Source: Streptomyces sp. 1-11 (lineage in GTDB: Bacteria > Actinomycetota > Actinomycetes > Streptomycetales > Streptomycetaceae). From it: a DNA stretch of 64,000 bases. A program made the translations under genes and the position numbers. Of the stretch, positions 1 through 8,511 are shown one piece after another. The notes under the pieces are model-generated. The model was not told the DNA's origin. It did no database searches and was given only the letters and a program-made list of their open reading frames with translations. Where the stretch lies: assembly GCF_007176755.1 (NCBI RefSeq), contig NZ_BJTV01000009.1, forward strand, positions 62,001 through 126,000, written 5' to 3'. Within the stretch, counting starts at the first letter, position 1. Each line of letters opens with the position of its first letter.

Positions 1-1584
1 CTTGTGCGTCGCCTCCGCCTCCGCGAACGCGTCCAGGTCCTGGTTCTGGTGCGCGTGCGGCATCGGGATGTAGCCGGGCAGCAGGTTGAACAGCGTCGGG
101 ATGTCCGTGGAGCCCTGGATGGAGGCGTGGCCGCGCAGCGCGAGGATGCCGCCGCCCGGCCGGCCGATGTTGCCGAGCAGCGTCTGCAGCACCGAGGCCG
201 CCCGGATGTACTGCACGCCGACCGTGTGCTGCGTCCAGCCCACCGCGTACGCGAACGCCGTGGTCCGGTCCCGTCCGGAGTTCTCCGCGACCAGCTCGCA
301 CACCTGCCGGAACAGCTCCCGCGGCACCCCGCAGACCTCCTCGACCAGCTCGGGCGTGTAGCGGGCGTAGTGCCGCCTGAGCACCTGCAGGACACAGCGC
401 GGGTGGGTGAGCGTCTCGTCCCGCTCGGGCTCGCCCTCGCCGATCACCGCCCCGCCGGAGCCGTGGGCCTCGCCGCGCGCCGCCTCGGTGACCGAGCTGT
501 CGTCGGAGCCCCCACCGCTGGTGCGCTTGTCGTACTCAAGATCGCGTTCGCCGGAGGCCGCCTGCACCTCGACGCCCTCGTACTGCCAGCTCGTGTTGTC
601 GTAGGAGCGGCTGTCGGTGTCCAGGCCGGAGAAGACGCCGTCCAGGTCCTCGGTGTCCCGGAAGTCCTCCCGGAGGATCACCGAGGCGTTGGTGTACGCC
701 AGCACGTAGTCCCGGAAGTACTTCTCCTCCCGCAGGACGTGGTTGACGATCCCGCCGAGGAAGGCGATGTCCGAGCCCGCGCGAAGCGGCACGTGCAGGT
801 CGGCCAGCGCGCTGGTCCGGGTGAACCGCGGGTCCACGTGGACCACCTTCGCGCCGCGCGCCTTCGCCTCCATCACCCACTGGAACCCGACCGGATGGCA
901 CTCGGCCATGTTCGAGCCCTGGATGACGATGCAGTCGGAGTTCTGCAGGTCCTGCTGGAAGGTGGTCGCGCCGCCGCGGCCGAACGAGGTTCCCAGACTG
1001 GGAACGGTGGAGGAGTGTCAAACACGCGCCTGGTTCTCGATCTGGATCGCTCCCAGCGCGGTGAACAGCTTCTTGATCAGGTAGTTCTCTTCGTTGTCGA
1101 GCGTCGCCCCGCCGAGGCTCGCGAAGCCCAGGGTGCGCCGGGTGCGCTTGCCGTCGACCTCCCACTGCCAGCCGGACCGCCGCGCCTCGACGACCCGGTC
1201 GGCGATCATGTCCATCGCCGTGTCCAGGTCCAGCCGCTCCCACTCGGTGCCGTGCGGCCGCCGGTACAGCACCTGGTGCTCCCGCGCGCTCCCGGTGGTG
1301 AGCTGCAGGCTGGCGGAGCCCTTGGGGCACAGCCGGCCGCGCGAGACGGGGGAGTCCGGGTCGCCCTCGATCTGGGTGACCTTCCCGTCCTGGACGTACA
1401 CGTTCTGGCCGCAGCCCACCGCGCAGTACGGGCAGACGGACTTCACCACGCGGTCCGCGGAGGCCACCCGGGGCTCCAGCCGTGCGCTGCGCCCGCTCTT
1501 GGCGGCGGCCCCCCGGCCCAGCGGGTCCGTACCCGTGAGCTGGCGGTAGACCGGCCAGGAGCCGATCCATGTGCGTACGCCCAC
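1..1584 (-). CDS. fdhA: Formate dehydrogenase catalytic (alpha) subunit, selenoprotein, 3' end outside window
   Basis: Molybdopterin-dependent oxidation of formate to CO2. The N-terminus has the 4Fe-4S motif CPYCAVGC followed by RLCPKG. The frame reaches a TGA at 1020-1018 (codon 189), directly after QIENQARV, and continues open in the same frame to the window edge. The downstream protein reads HSSTVPSLGTSFGRGG, then contains MAECHPVGFQWVMEAK and later molybdopterin-oxidoreductase sequence. In E. coli FdnG/FdhF this exact position is the Sec ligand of Mo/W. GTG at 1584 is preferred because GGAAGGGGCG lies just upstream; an in-frame ATG at 1614 is an alternative. Visible part is 528 codons, about half of the usual length. 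It is the last visible gene of the minus-strand operon, 146 bases after the membrane subunit. A conventional gene caller would split or truncate it at the TGA. Function is near certain; selenocysteine is inferred from the codon position plus the hairpin. Confidence 0.93.
989..1020 (-). promoter_or_regulatory. UGA selenocysteine codon with bacterial SECIS-like hairpin
   Basis: On the minus strand the UGA (1020-1018) is followed by CACUCCUCCACC and then GUUCCCAGUCUGGGAAC (1005-989), a perfect 7-bp stem closing a small loop. The apical AGUCU begins 18 nt after the UGA. As I recall the E. coli fdhF SECIS, its GGUCU loop also sits 18 nt after the UGA. The hairpin lies inside the coding frame, as bacterial SECIS elements must for SelB to act. 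Seen directly: codon, stem and spacing. Inferred: SelB recognition. No sel genes are in this window. Confidence 0.85.
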
Positions 1585-1730
1585 GACTCGCCCCTTCCGT
1601 CCGCGTTCCTGCATTCTCACGCAACCGCGCGAGCGGGGCATCCCGGCCCCGGAGTGCGACCGGAGTACCCCCGCCCGGTCCGGCCAAACCGCCGTCGCCG
1701 CCCCCGGCCGCGTGCGCCCCGGGGCCCCGT

Positions 1731-2750
1731 TCACCGCCCTTGCGCGGCGAGCCGCTCGCGCTGCGGCACCACCGTGTACTTCGGGTCCTCGGCGGAGGCC
1801 ACCCCGGCCTGGAACACGCCGAAGCGCAGCGCCGCGGAGCCGGTCAGCAGCGCGGCGCCGGCCACCAGGCCGAGACGCCGGTCGCGCACCCGCCCGGACA
1901 GCAGCGCCAGGGCGGCGCCGCCCGCCGTCAGCGCCTCGGCGGCCCGCAGCAGCCGCTGCGGCCGGCCCTGCTCGTAGGGCTCGGCGGCCAGGCCCATCCG
2001 CTGCTTCATCAGCCGGAAGGCGCCCAGCTCCAGCGCCGCGCCGAGGGCCGCCATCCGGCGCGCGGGCCCCGCCTGGCCGGCCGGGGCCGCGGCCAGCGCC
2101 AGACCGGACGCCGCGGTCGCCGCCGACCCGGCGAAGACGTACGGGAGCTGCCGGTAGCCCTCGTGCCAGGACGGCACCGCCGTGTCCGAGAGCAGCACCG
2201 CGGTGTACGTGGCCACCGCCGGGCCGAGGACGGCGGCGCCCGCCGTGGCGGCCGAACCGGCCAGGCGGTAGCGGCCCGCGACGTCGGCCGCCGCCGCGGC
2301 CAGCGTCAGCGGCGCGTAGGCCGACAGCACCCAGGAGCCCACACTCATCGGCGAGGTGGGCTTGAACACCCGCAGCATGTTGAGGAAGCGGGCCGGGCGG
2401 CCCAGGTCGTGCACCAGCGCGGCCAGCGACAGCGAGATCGCCCCGGCCGCGCCCAGCTTCGCCGGGCGGGCCAGCGCCGGCCGCCCGCCGAGCTGGGCAC
2501 CGGCGGCCAGCAGCGACGAGGCGCCGGCCAGGCCGCCGAGGTACAGGTACCCGGCGATGTCGAGCGCCTTCCACGTCGGCTTGTTCAGCACCGGTTTGCC
2601 GTAGTACGAGGAGAACTCCGCCTCCGGGACCATCGGCTGTTCGCCGCGGCCGCGCCGGCGCCGGCGGCGTCCGGCCCGCGCGCCCGTAAGGGCCTCGCGG
2701 CCGGGCCACGCCCTCCGCACGCCGTGCCTGGTGACGTCCGAACCGCTCAT
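1731..2750 (-). CDS. nrfD: NrfD/PsrC-type polytopic membrane subunit of formate dehydrogenase
   Basis: 339 residues. A basic N-terminus of about 40 residues is followed by SSYYGKPVLNKPTWKALDIA and then a series of hydrophobic segments with short charged loops, the pattern of NrfD/PsrC quinone-interacting anchors. The motif GRPARFLNMLRVFKPTSPMS is characteristic of NrfD. In the complex it would pass electrons from the iron-sulfur subunit to the membrane quinone pool, in place of the cytochrome-b gamma subunit of E. coli FdnI. ATG at 2750 overlaps the stop of the ferredoxin subunit (ATGA), implying translational coupling. The order beta - NrfD - alpha fits an actinobacterial respiratory formate dehydrogenase. 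Confidence 0.9.
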   Translation of the reverse strand: MSGSDVTRHGVRRAWPGREALTGARAGRRRRRRGRGEQPMVPEAEFSSYYGKPVLNKPTWKALDIAGYLYLGGLAGASSLLAAGAQLGGRPALARPAKLGAAGAISLSLAALVHDLGRPARFLNMLRVFKPTSPMSVGSWVLSAYAPLTLAAAAADVAGRYRLAGSAATAGAAVLGPAVATYTAVLLSDTAVPSWHEGYRQLPYVFAGSAATAASGLALAAAPAGQAGPARRMAALGAALELGAFRLMKQRMGLAAEPYEQGRPQRLLRAAEALTAGGAALALLSGRVRDRRLGLVAGAALLTGSAALRFGVFQAGVASAEDPKYTVVPQRERLAAQGR

Positions 2751-3784
2751 CGCGGCCTCCTCGCGAAGCTGGTGACGGCGAGCGCGGCGAGCGAGACGGC
2801 GGCCAGCGCGGCGTGCCGCCACATGTCGGGCAGATCCCGGGTGGTGACCACCGGGTCCGGGGGCAGGCCGTACACCTCCGGCTCGTCCAGCAGCAGGAAG
2901 AACGCGCCGTCCCCGCCGACCCCGTCGTCCGGGCTCTCGCCGTACAGCCGGGCGTCGGCCACCCCGGCCGCCCGGAGCCGGGCCACCCGGGACGCGGCCC
3001 GCTCGCGCAGCTCCTCCAGCGGGCCGAACTGGATGGAGTCGGTCGGGCAGGCCTTGGCGCAGGCCGGCTCCATGCCGACGCCGAGACGGTCGTAGCACAG
3101 GGTGCACTTCCACACCCGGCCGTCGTCCTTGCGCTGGTCGATGACGCCGTACGGGCAGGCGGGCACGCAGTAGCCGCAGCCGTTGCAGACGTCCTCCTGG
3201 ACGACCACCGTGCCGAACTCGGTGCGGAACAGTGCCCCCGTCGGACACACGTCCAGGCAGGCCGCGTGGGTGCAGTGCTTGCACACGTCGGAGGACATAA
3301 GCCAGCGCAGCTCGGTGCGGCCGTCGGGGGACACCGGGGAGATCTCACCGGCCGGTGCGCCCGCGGGCGCGGCGCCGGGCGGGGGAGCGGTGGCGCCGGG
3401 GCCGGGCGAGTCCGCGCGGGTGCCGAGGCCCGCCGCCGCGGCGAAGACGTCGACGTCGTCGTGGGAGACCCCGGGCTCCTGCCCGCCGAACGGCTTGCGC
3501 TGCTCGATGAAGGCGACGTGCCGCCAGGTGTCGGCGCCGAGCCCCTGCGTGTTGTCGTAGGACATGCCGGTCAGTTCGAGCCCGTCCTCGGGGACGGCGT
3601 TCCACTCCTTGCAGGCCACCTCGCAGGCCTTGCAGCCGATGCACACCGACGTGTCGGTGAAGAAGCCCATCCGGGGCGGCGCGTCCGGGTAGCCGGCCGC
3701 GCCCGCCACGTCCGGCTGGGGGCCGGACAGCAGATGCCCGTGCGACGCTCCGGCGCCCGTGGTGCCGTCGTGGTCCGGGGTCAT
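2747..3784 (-). CDS. fdhB: Formate dehydrogenase iron-sulfur (beta) subunit
   Basis: 345 residues with four cysteine groups arranged as in FdnH-type ferredoxins: CIGCKACEVACK near residue 45, then CKHCTHAACLDVC, CNGCGYCVPACP, and CTLCYD followed by CAKACP, enough for four 4Fe-4S clusters. A hydrophobic stretch near the C-terminus (HAALAAVSLAALAVTSFA) could be the single membrane anchor known in this family. An insert of about 50 residues rich in Ala, Pro and Gly separates the first cluster group from the rest. Start ATG 3784 has GCGAGGAGGGTG upstream. It is the first gene of the operon and wires the alpha subunit to the membrane subunit. Confidence 0.93.
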   Translation of the reverse strand: MTPDHDGTTGAGASHGHLLSGPQPDVAGAAGYPDAPPRMGFFTDTSVCIGCKACEVACKEWNAVPEDGLELTGMSYDNTQGLGADTWRHVAFIEQRKPFGGQEPGVSHDDVDVFAAAAGLGTRADSPGPGATAPPPGAAPAGAPAGEISPVSPDGRTELRWLMSSDVCKHCTHAACLDVCPTGALFRTEFGTVVVQEDVCNGCGYCVPACPYGVIDQRKDDGRVWKCTLCYDRLGVGMEPACAKACPTDSIQFGPLEELRERAASRVARLRAAGVADARLYGESPDDGVGGDGAFFLLLDEPEVYGLPPDPVVTTRDLPDMWRHAALAAVSLAALAVTSFARRPR

Positions 3785-4223
3785 GGCGCACCCTCCTCGC
3801 TCAGCCCTCGCCCCGCCGGCGGCGCAGGCGCGGGAGCCGTCCGGGGGCCGGGTTCCGGTGCCCTGTCTCGAGCGTGGCACGGGTGCCCTCCTTCGGCGCG
3901 CCCGAAACGGCCCCGCAGGCGGCCGTGCCGCCTCGCGCGAGCGCCGCCGGCGCGCGCCGGGAAGGGGGGTGCCGAACACGATTGGGTACCCCGGTTCTCC
4001 GGCCCTACACCCGGGCGGACGCATCCGTCGGCGAAGTCACGGCGGCCGGCCGCCTGCTTTGTCGGGGGTCGCCGAAGTGGGTTAGCCTTCGGCGTATTTT
4101 TCTCATCAGGCAAATCCGTGAACTGCGGAAATGCACACACCAAGGGCCGGGTCAGGCCGCGTGCCCGGCGGTGGTTCCGAGCCCTCTGCCCGAGGGCTCC
4201 TGGGGAGCGGAACGAGGGTGAAC
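3785..4223. other. Divergent intergenic region, fdh operon / hybrid kinase
   Basis: 439 bases without a convincing gene. It must hold promoters for the minus-strand fdh operon and the plus-strand hybrid kinase. The stretch 4080-4140 is clearly more AT-rich than its surroundings (GTATTTTTCTCATC) and is the likeliest promoter area for the kinase. I could not fix -35/-10 boxes with confidence. Confidence 0.5.
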
Positions 4224-7200
4224 ATGGCCGGCAAGGCGACTGGGGCGATTGACGCGGTCCCGGGCGAACAGGAACTGAGACGTCTCCTGGCGGGACTGAC
4301 CGCCGTTCGCGACGGCGACTTCGGTACGCGTCTGCCGGACGACTCCAGTGGACTGATGGGCGACATCGCCACCGTCTTCAACGGCATGGTCGACCAGTTG
4401 TCCGTGTTCACGTCGGAGGTGACCCGGGTGGCCCGCGAGGTGGGCACCGAGGGCACCCTCGGGGGGCAGGCCGAGGTGCCGGGGGTCTCGGGCACCTGGG
4501 CCGACCTCACCGACTCCGTCAACGCGATGGCGGGCAACCTCACCACCCAGGTGCGCGACATCGCCCAGGTCGCCACCGCCGTGGCCAAGGGAGACCTCTC
4601 CCAGAAGATCGACGTGCCCGCGCGCGGCGAGATCCTCCAGCTGAAGGAGACCGTCAACACGATGGTCGACCAGCTGTCGGCCTTCGCGGACGAGGTGACC
4701 CGGGTGGCCCGCGAGGTGGGCACCGAGGGCCGGCTCGGCGGCCAGGCGCAGGTGCCCGGGGTGGCCGGTGTCTGGCGGGACCTCACGGATTCGGTCAATT
4801 TCATGGCCGGGAATCTCACCGCCCAGGTGCGCAACGTCGCCCAGGTGACGACGGCGGTCGCGCAGGGCGACCTGTCGCAGAAGATCACCGTGGACGCCCG
4901 GGGCGAGATCCTGGAGCTGAAGAGCACCATCAACACGATGGTCGACCAGCTCTCGGCGTTCGCCGACGAGGTCACGCGGGTGGCCCGCGAGGTCGGCACC
5001 GAGGGCCGGCTCGGCGGCCAGGCGGACGTCAAGGGCGTCAAGGGCACCTGGCGCGACCTCACGGACTCGGTCAACTTCATGGCCGGGAACCTCACCGCCC
5101 AGGTGCGCAACGTCGCCCAGGTGGCCACCGCGGTCGCGCAGGGCGACCTGTCGCAGAAGATCACCGTGGACGCCCGGGGCGAGATCCTGGAGCTGAAGAA
5201 CACCATCAACACGATGGTCGACCAGCTCTCCGCGTTCGCCGACGAGGTCACGCGGGTGGCCCGCGAGGTCGGCACCGCCGGCAACCTCGGCGGCCAGGCC
5301 ACCGTCCGCGGTGTCTCGGGCACCTGGAAGGACCTCACCGACAACGTCAACGTGATGGCGTCCAACCTGACCGGGCAGGTCCGCTCCATCGCCCAGGTCG
5401 CCACGGCGGTCGCCAAGGGCGACCTGTCGCAGAAGATCACCGTCGAGGCCAAGGGCGAGGTCGCCGCGCTCGCCGACGTCATCAACACCATGGTCGACAC
5501 GCTCTCCGCGTTCGCCGACGAGGTCACGCGTGTGGCCCGCGAGGTGGGCACCGAGGGCCGGCTCGGCGGCCAGGCGCACGTGCCCAACGTGGCCGGCACC
5601 TGGAAGGACCTCACCGACAACGTCAACTCCATGGCCAACAACCTCACCGGCCAGGTGCGCAACATCGCGCTGGTGACCACCGCCGTGGCCAAGGGCGACC
5701 TGTCCAAGAAGATCGACGTCGACGCGCGCGGCGAGATCCTCGAACTGAAGACGACCATCAACACGATGGTCGACCAGCTCTCGGCGTTCGCCGACGAGGT
5801 CACGCGGGTGGCCCGCGAGGTGGGCACCGAGGGCCGGCTCGGCGGCCAGGCCGAGGTCGAGGGCGTCTCCGGCACCTGGAAGCGCCTCACCGAGAACGTC
5901 AACGAACTCGCCGGCAACCTCACCCGGCAGGTCCGCGCCATCGCCGACGTGGCCAGCGCCGTCGCCGAGGGCGACCTGACCCGGTCGATCACCGTCGACG
6001 CCTCCGGCGAGGTCGCCGACCTCAAGGACAACATCAACTCCATGGTGGAGTCGCTGCGCGAGACGACCCTGGCCAACCAGGAACAGGACTGGCTCAAGAC
6101 CAACCTCGCCCGTATCTCCGCCCTGATGCAGGGCCACCGCGACCTGCCCGTCGTGGCGGAGCTGATCATGGACGAGCTGGTGCCCCAGGTCTCCGCCCAG
6201 TACGGCGCCTTCTACCTCGCCGAGGACGGCGAGAGCGGTCCCGAGCTGCGGCTCGTCGGCGCCTACGGCAGGCCCGAGGAGGACGACCGGCCCGCCCGCA
6301 TCCCGTTCGGCCGGTCCCTGGTCGGCCAGGCCGCGCGCAGCCGCCGCACCATCGCCGTGGACGAGCTGCCGCCCGGCTACGTCACCATCTCCTCCGGACT
6401 CGGACAGGTCGAGCCCACCGCGCTGCTGCTGCTGCCCATCGTCTTCGAGGAGCAGGTCCTCGGCGTCATCGAGCTGGCCTCGGTCACCCGGTTCACCCCC
6501 GTCCAGCGGGACTTCCTGCAGCAGCTCGTGGACACCATCGGCGTCAACGTGAACACGATCGTCGCCAACGCCCGCACCGACGAGCTGCTGGAGGAGTCCC
6601 AGCGCCTCACCAGCGAACTGCGCTCGCGCTCCGCCGAGTTGCAGGCCCGCCAGGAGGAACTGCAGCAGTCCAACGCGGAACTGGAGGACAAGGCCTCCCT
6701 GCTGGCCGACCAGAATCGGGACATCGAGGCGAAGAACCTGCAGATCGAGCAGGCGCGGCAGGAACTCGAGGCCCGCGCCCAGCAGTTGTCGCTGGCCTCG
6801 CGGTACAAGTCCGAGTTCCTCGCCAACATGAGCCACGAGCTGCGCACCCCGCTCAACAGCCTGCTCATCCTGGCCCAGCTGCTGGCCCAGAACCCCTCCC
6901 GCAACCTCACCCCGAAGCAGGTCGAGTACGCGGGCATCATCCACTCCGCGGGTTCCGACCTGCTGCAGCTCATCAACGACATCCTCGACCTGTCCAAGGT
7001 CGAGGCCGGGAAGATGGACGTCACCCCGGAGCGGGTCCCGCTGCGGCAGCTCATCGAGTACGTCGAGGCCACCTTCCGCCCGATGACCTCGCAGAAGAGC
7101 CTGGACTTCACCGTCACCACCGCGCCGGGCGCCCCCGCCGACCTGATCACCGACGACTCCCGGCTGCGGCAGATCCTGCGCAACCTGCTCTCCAACGCGG

Positions 7201-8474
7201 TGAAGTTCACCGAGCAGGGCAGCGTGGAGCTGAGCATCGAACCCGCCGCCGACGACGAGGTGCCCGACGGCGTGGTGCGGGGCGGGGCCGTCGTGGCCTT
7301 CCGGGTGAAGGACACCGGCATCGGCATCCCCGAGCAGCAGCGGGAGACCATCTTCGGCGCCTTCCAGCAGGCGGACGGCACCACCAGCCGCAAGTACGGC
7401 GGCACCGGCCTCGGCCTGTCCATCACCCGGGAGATCGCCCACCTCCTCGGCGGCGCCGTCACCGTGACCAGCACGCCGGGCAAGGGCAGCACCTTCTCCC
7501 TCTTCCTGCCCGTCGCCCGGGTCGATTTCGAAACGCTGCTGCGCAGCGCGCCGAAGCCGCCCGAGCTGTCGCCGGCCGGCACGGCGCCCGCGGCCGGGGC
7601 CCTGGAGAGCGCCCCCCAGGCCGTCGCCAGGCGGGAGCGCCCGCGCCGGCTGCTGGTGGTGGAGGAGCGGCCGCGCGGCCTGCTCACGCTCGTCGCCGAA
7701 AGCGTCGTCGGCGACCTGGCGCACACCCACGCCGAGGGCGCCACCGTCGACATCATCGCCGCGGTCGGCGCGCACGAGGCGGCCGGCGCCCTCGCCGCCG
7801 AACCCTGCCACTGCGTCGTCGTCGAACTCGGCGCTCCGGACGGGGAGTCGGCCCGCTTCCTGCGGGCCCTGCGCGGCGACTCCGCCCTGGCGAGCGTCCC
7901 GGTCCTGGTGCACAGCTCGCACCGCACCGAGCACCTCGCCGAGGACACCACGGGCGGCTCGCTGGAGTACCTGTACAGCCTGGACGAGCTGCGCGAGCGG
8001 ATCGCCCTGCACCTGTCGGCCGAGGAGCCCGGCGAGGTGCTCACCCTGGTCCGCGGCGAGGAGCCGCAGGTCGCGGCGGTCCAGCCGGTGGACGAGCGGA
8101 CCCGCGGCCGCACAGTCCTCGTCGTCGACGACGACGCCCGGAACCTGTTCGCGCTCAGCGGCATCCTCGAACTGCACGGTTTCCGGGTGCTGCACGCGGA
8201 GAACGGCCGCAAGGGCATCGACACGCTGGTGAACAACCCGGACGTCGAACTCGTCCTGATGGACGTGATGATGCCCGAGATGGACGGCTACACCGCCACG
8301 GCCGAGATCCGCCGGATGCCCCGGTACGCCGACCTGCCGGTCATCGCCGTGACCGCCAAGGCCATGCAGGGCGACCGGGAGAAGAGCCTCGCGTCCGGAG
8401 CCAGTGACTACGTCACCAAGCCGGTGGACACCCAGGACCTCATCGCCTGCGTCCGGCGCTGGCTGCCCGCATGA
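4224..8474 (+). CDS. Soluble hybrid histidine kinase: HAMP array, GAF, HisKA, HATPase_c, receiver
   Basis: 1416 residues and no membrane segment or signal peptide, so cytosolic. Order: a first partial HAMP, six 92-residue HAMP units (about 55-606), a GAF domain (about 635-775), a coiled coil (about 790-865), HisKA with SHELRTPLN (phospho-His 871), HATPase_c with LLSNAVKFTE, DTGIGIP and GGTGLGLS, a degenerate receiver-like segment (about 1140-1265) whose acceptor region reads VVVELGAPDG, and a canonical C-terminal receiver with LVLMDVMMPEMDG (Asp 1347) and the conserved KPVD lysine. Known relatives with HAMP arrays are fungal Nik1-type and Streptomyces OsaA-like osmosensory kinases; orthology to OsaA is not established here. 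ATG 4224 has ACGAGG six bases upstream; the in-frame GTG 4218 abuts that site. The phosphatase gene follows 37 bases downstream, probably co-transcribed. Confidence 0.93.
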   Translation: MAGKATGAIDAVPGEQELRRLLAGLTAVRDGDFGTRLPDDSSGLMGDIATVFNGMVDQLSVFTSEVTRVAREVGTEGTLGGQAEVPGVSGTWADLTDSVNAMAGNLTTQVRDIAQVATAVAKGDLSQKIDVPARGEILQLKETVNTMVDQLSAFADEVTRVAREVGTEGRLGGQAQVPGVAGVWRDLTDSVNFMAGNLTAQVRNVAQVTTAVAQGDLSQKITVDARGEILELKSTINTMVDQLSAFADEVTRVAREVGTEGRLGGQADVKGVKGTWRDLTDSVNFMAGNLTAQVRNVAQVATAVAQGDLSQKITVDARGEILELKNTINTMVDQLSAFADEVTRVAREVGTAGNLGGQATVRGVSGTWKDLTDNVNVMASNLTGQVRSIAQVATAVAKGDLSQKITVEAKGEVAALADVINTMVDTLSAFADEVTRVAREVGTEGRLGGQAHVPNVAGTWKDLTDNVNSMANNLTGQVRNIALVTTAVAKGDLSKKIDVDARGEILELKTTINTMVDQLSAFADEVTRVAREVGTEGRLGGQAEVEGVSGTWKRLTENVNELAGNLTRQVRAIADVASAVAEGDLTRSITVDASGEVADLKDNINSMVESLRETTLANQEQDWLKTNLARISALMQGHRDLPVVAELIMDELVPQVSAQYGAFYLAEDGESGPELRLVGAYGRPEEDDRPARIPFGRSLVGQAARSRRTIAVDELPPGYVTISSGLGQVEPTALLLLPIVFEEQVLGVIELASVTRFTPVQRDFLQQLVDTIGVNVNTIVANARTDELLEESQRLTSELRSRSAELQARQEELQQSNAELEDKASLLADQNRDIEAKNLQIEQARQELEARAQQLSLASRYKSEFLANMSHELRTPLNSLLILAQLLAQNPSRNLTPKQVEYAGIIHSAGSDLLQLINDILDLSKVEAGKMDVTPERVPLRQLIEYVEATFRPMTSQKSLDFTVTTAPGAPADLITDDSRLRQILRNLLSNAVKFTEQGSVELSIEPAADDEVPDGVVRGGAVVAFRVKDTGIGIPEQQRETIFGAFQQADGTTSRKYGGTGLGLSITREIAHLLGGAVTVTSTPGKGSTFSLFLPVARVDFETLLRSAPKPPELSPAGTAPAAGALESAPQAVARRERPRRLLVVEERPRGLLTLVAESVVGDLAHTHAEGATVDIIAAVGAHEAAGALAAEPCHCVVVELGAPDGESARFLRALRGDSALASVPVLVHSSHRTEHLAEDTTGGSLEYLYSLDELRERIALHLSAEEPGEVLTLVRGEEPQVAAVQPVDERTRGRTVLVVDDDARNLFALSGILELHGFRVLHAENGRKGIDTLVNNPDVELVLMDVMMPEMDGYTATAEIRRMPRYADLPVIAVTAKAMQGDREKSLASGASDYVTKPVDTQDLIACVRRWLPA
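4386..6041 (+). repeat. Six 276-bp in-frame direct repeats encoding HAMP units
   Basis: The codons for MVDQLS-type sequence recur at 4386, 4662, 4938, 5214, 5490 and 5766, with a diverged copy at 6042, exactly 276 bases apart. Each unit encodes 92 residues containing VTRVAREVGTEG.LGGQA, a GTWKDLTDNVN-like helix, and GDLS.KI followed by an Ala-x-Gly-Glu turn. Units 2, 3 and 6 are closest in DNA. The fourth carries GTAGNLGG instead of GTEGRLGG, and the fourth unit also replaces the EILELK segment with EVAALA. Confidence 0.95.
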
Positions 8475-8511
8475 GGAGGCGACGCGTGACCGCGGCCGAG
8501 GAGTGTGACCG

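Noticed and set aside
1018..1020. TGA as a true stop or as a sign of a pseudogene in fdhA
   Set aside because: The frame continues with full homology immediately after it, the position equals the Sec residue of known enzymes, and a SECIS-like hairpin follows.
3984..3989. GGGTAC as a sigma-B -10 element upstream of the kinase
   Set aside because: No GTTT-like -35 at the required 14-16 bases; a single hexamer is not enough.
4386..6041. Regular repeats as a CRISPR-like or satellite array
   Set aside because: Period is 276 bases, the units are coding in frame and match HAMP domains; no spacers.
4106..8195. Very long minus-strand frames (up to 1347 codons) opposite the hybrid kinase
   Set aside because: They mirror the repeat structure of the real gene, lack domains and ribosome sites, and arise from the high GC content, which makes stop codons rare.
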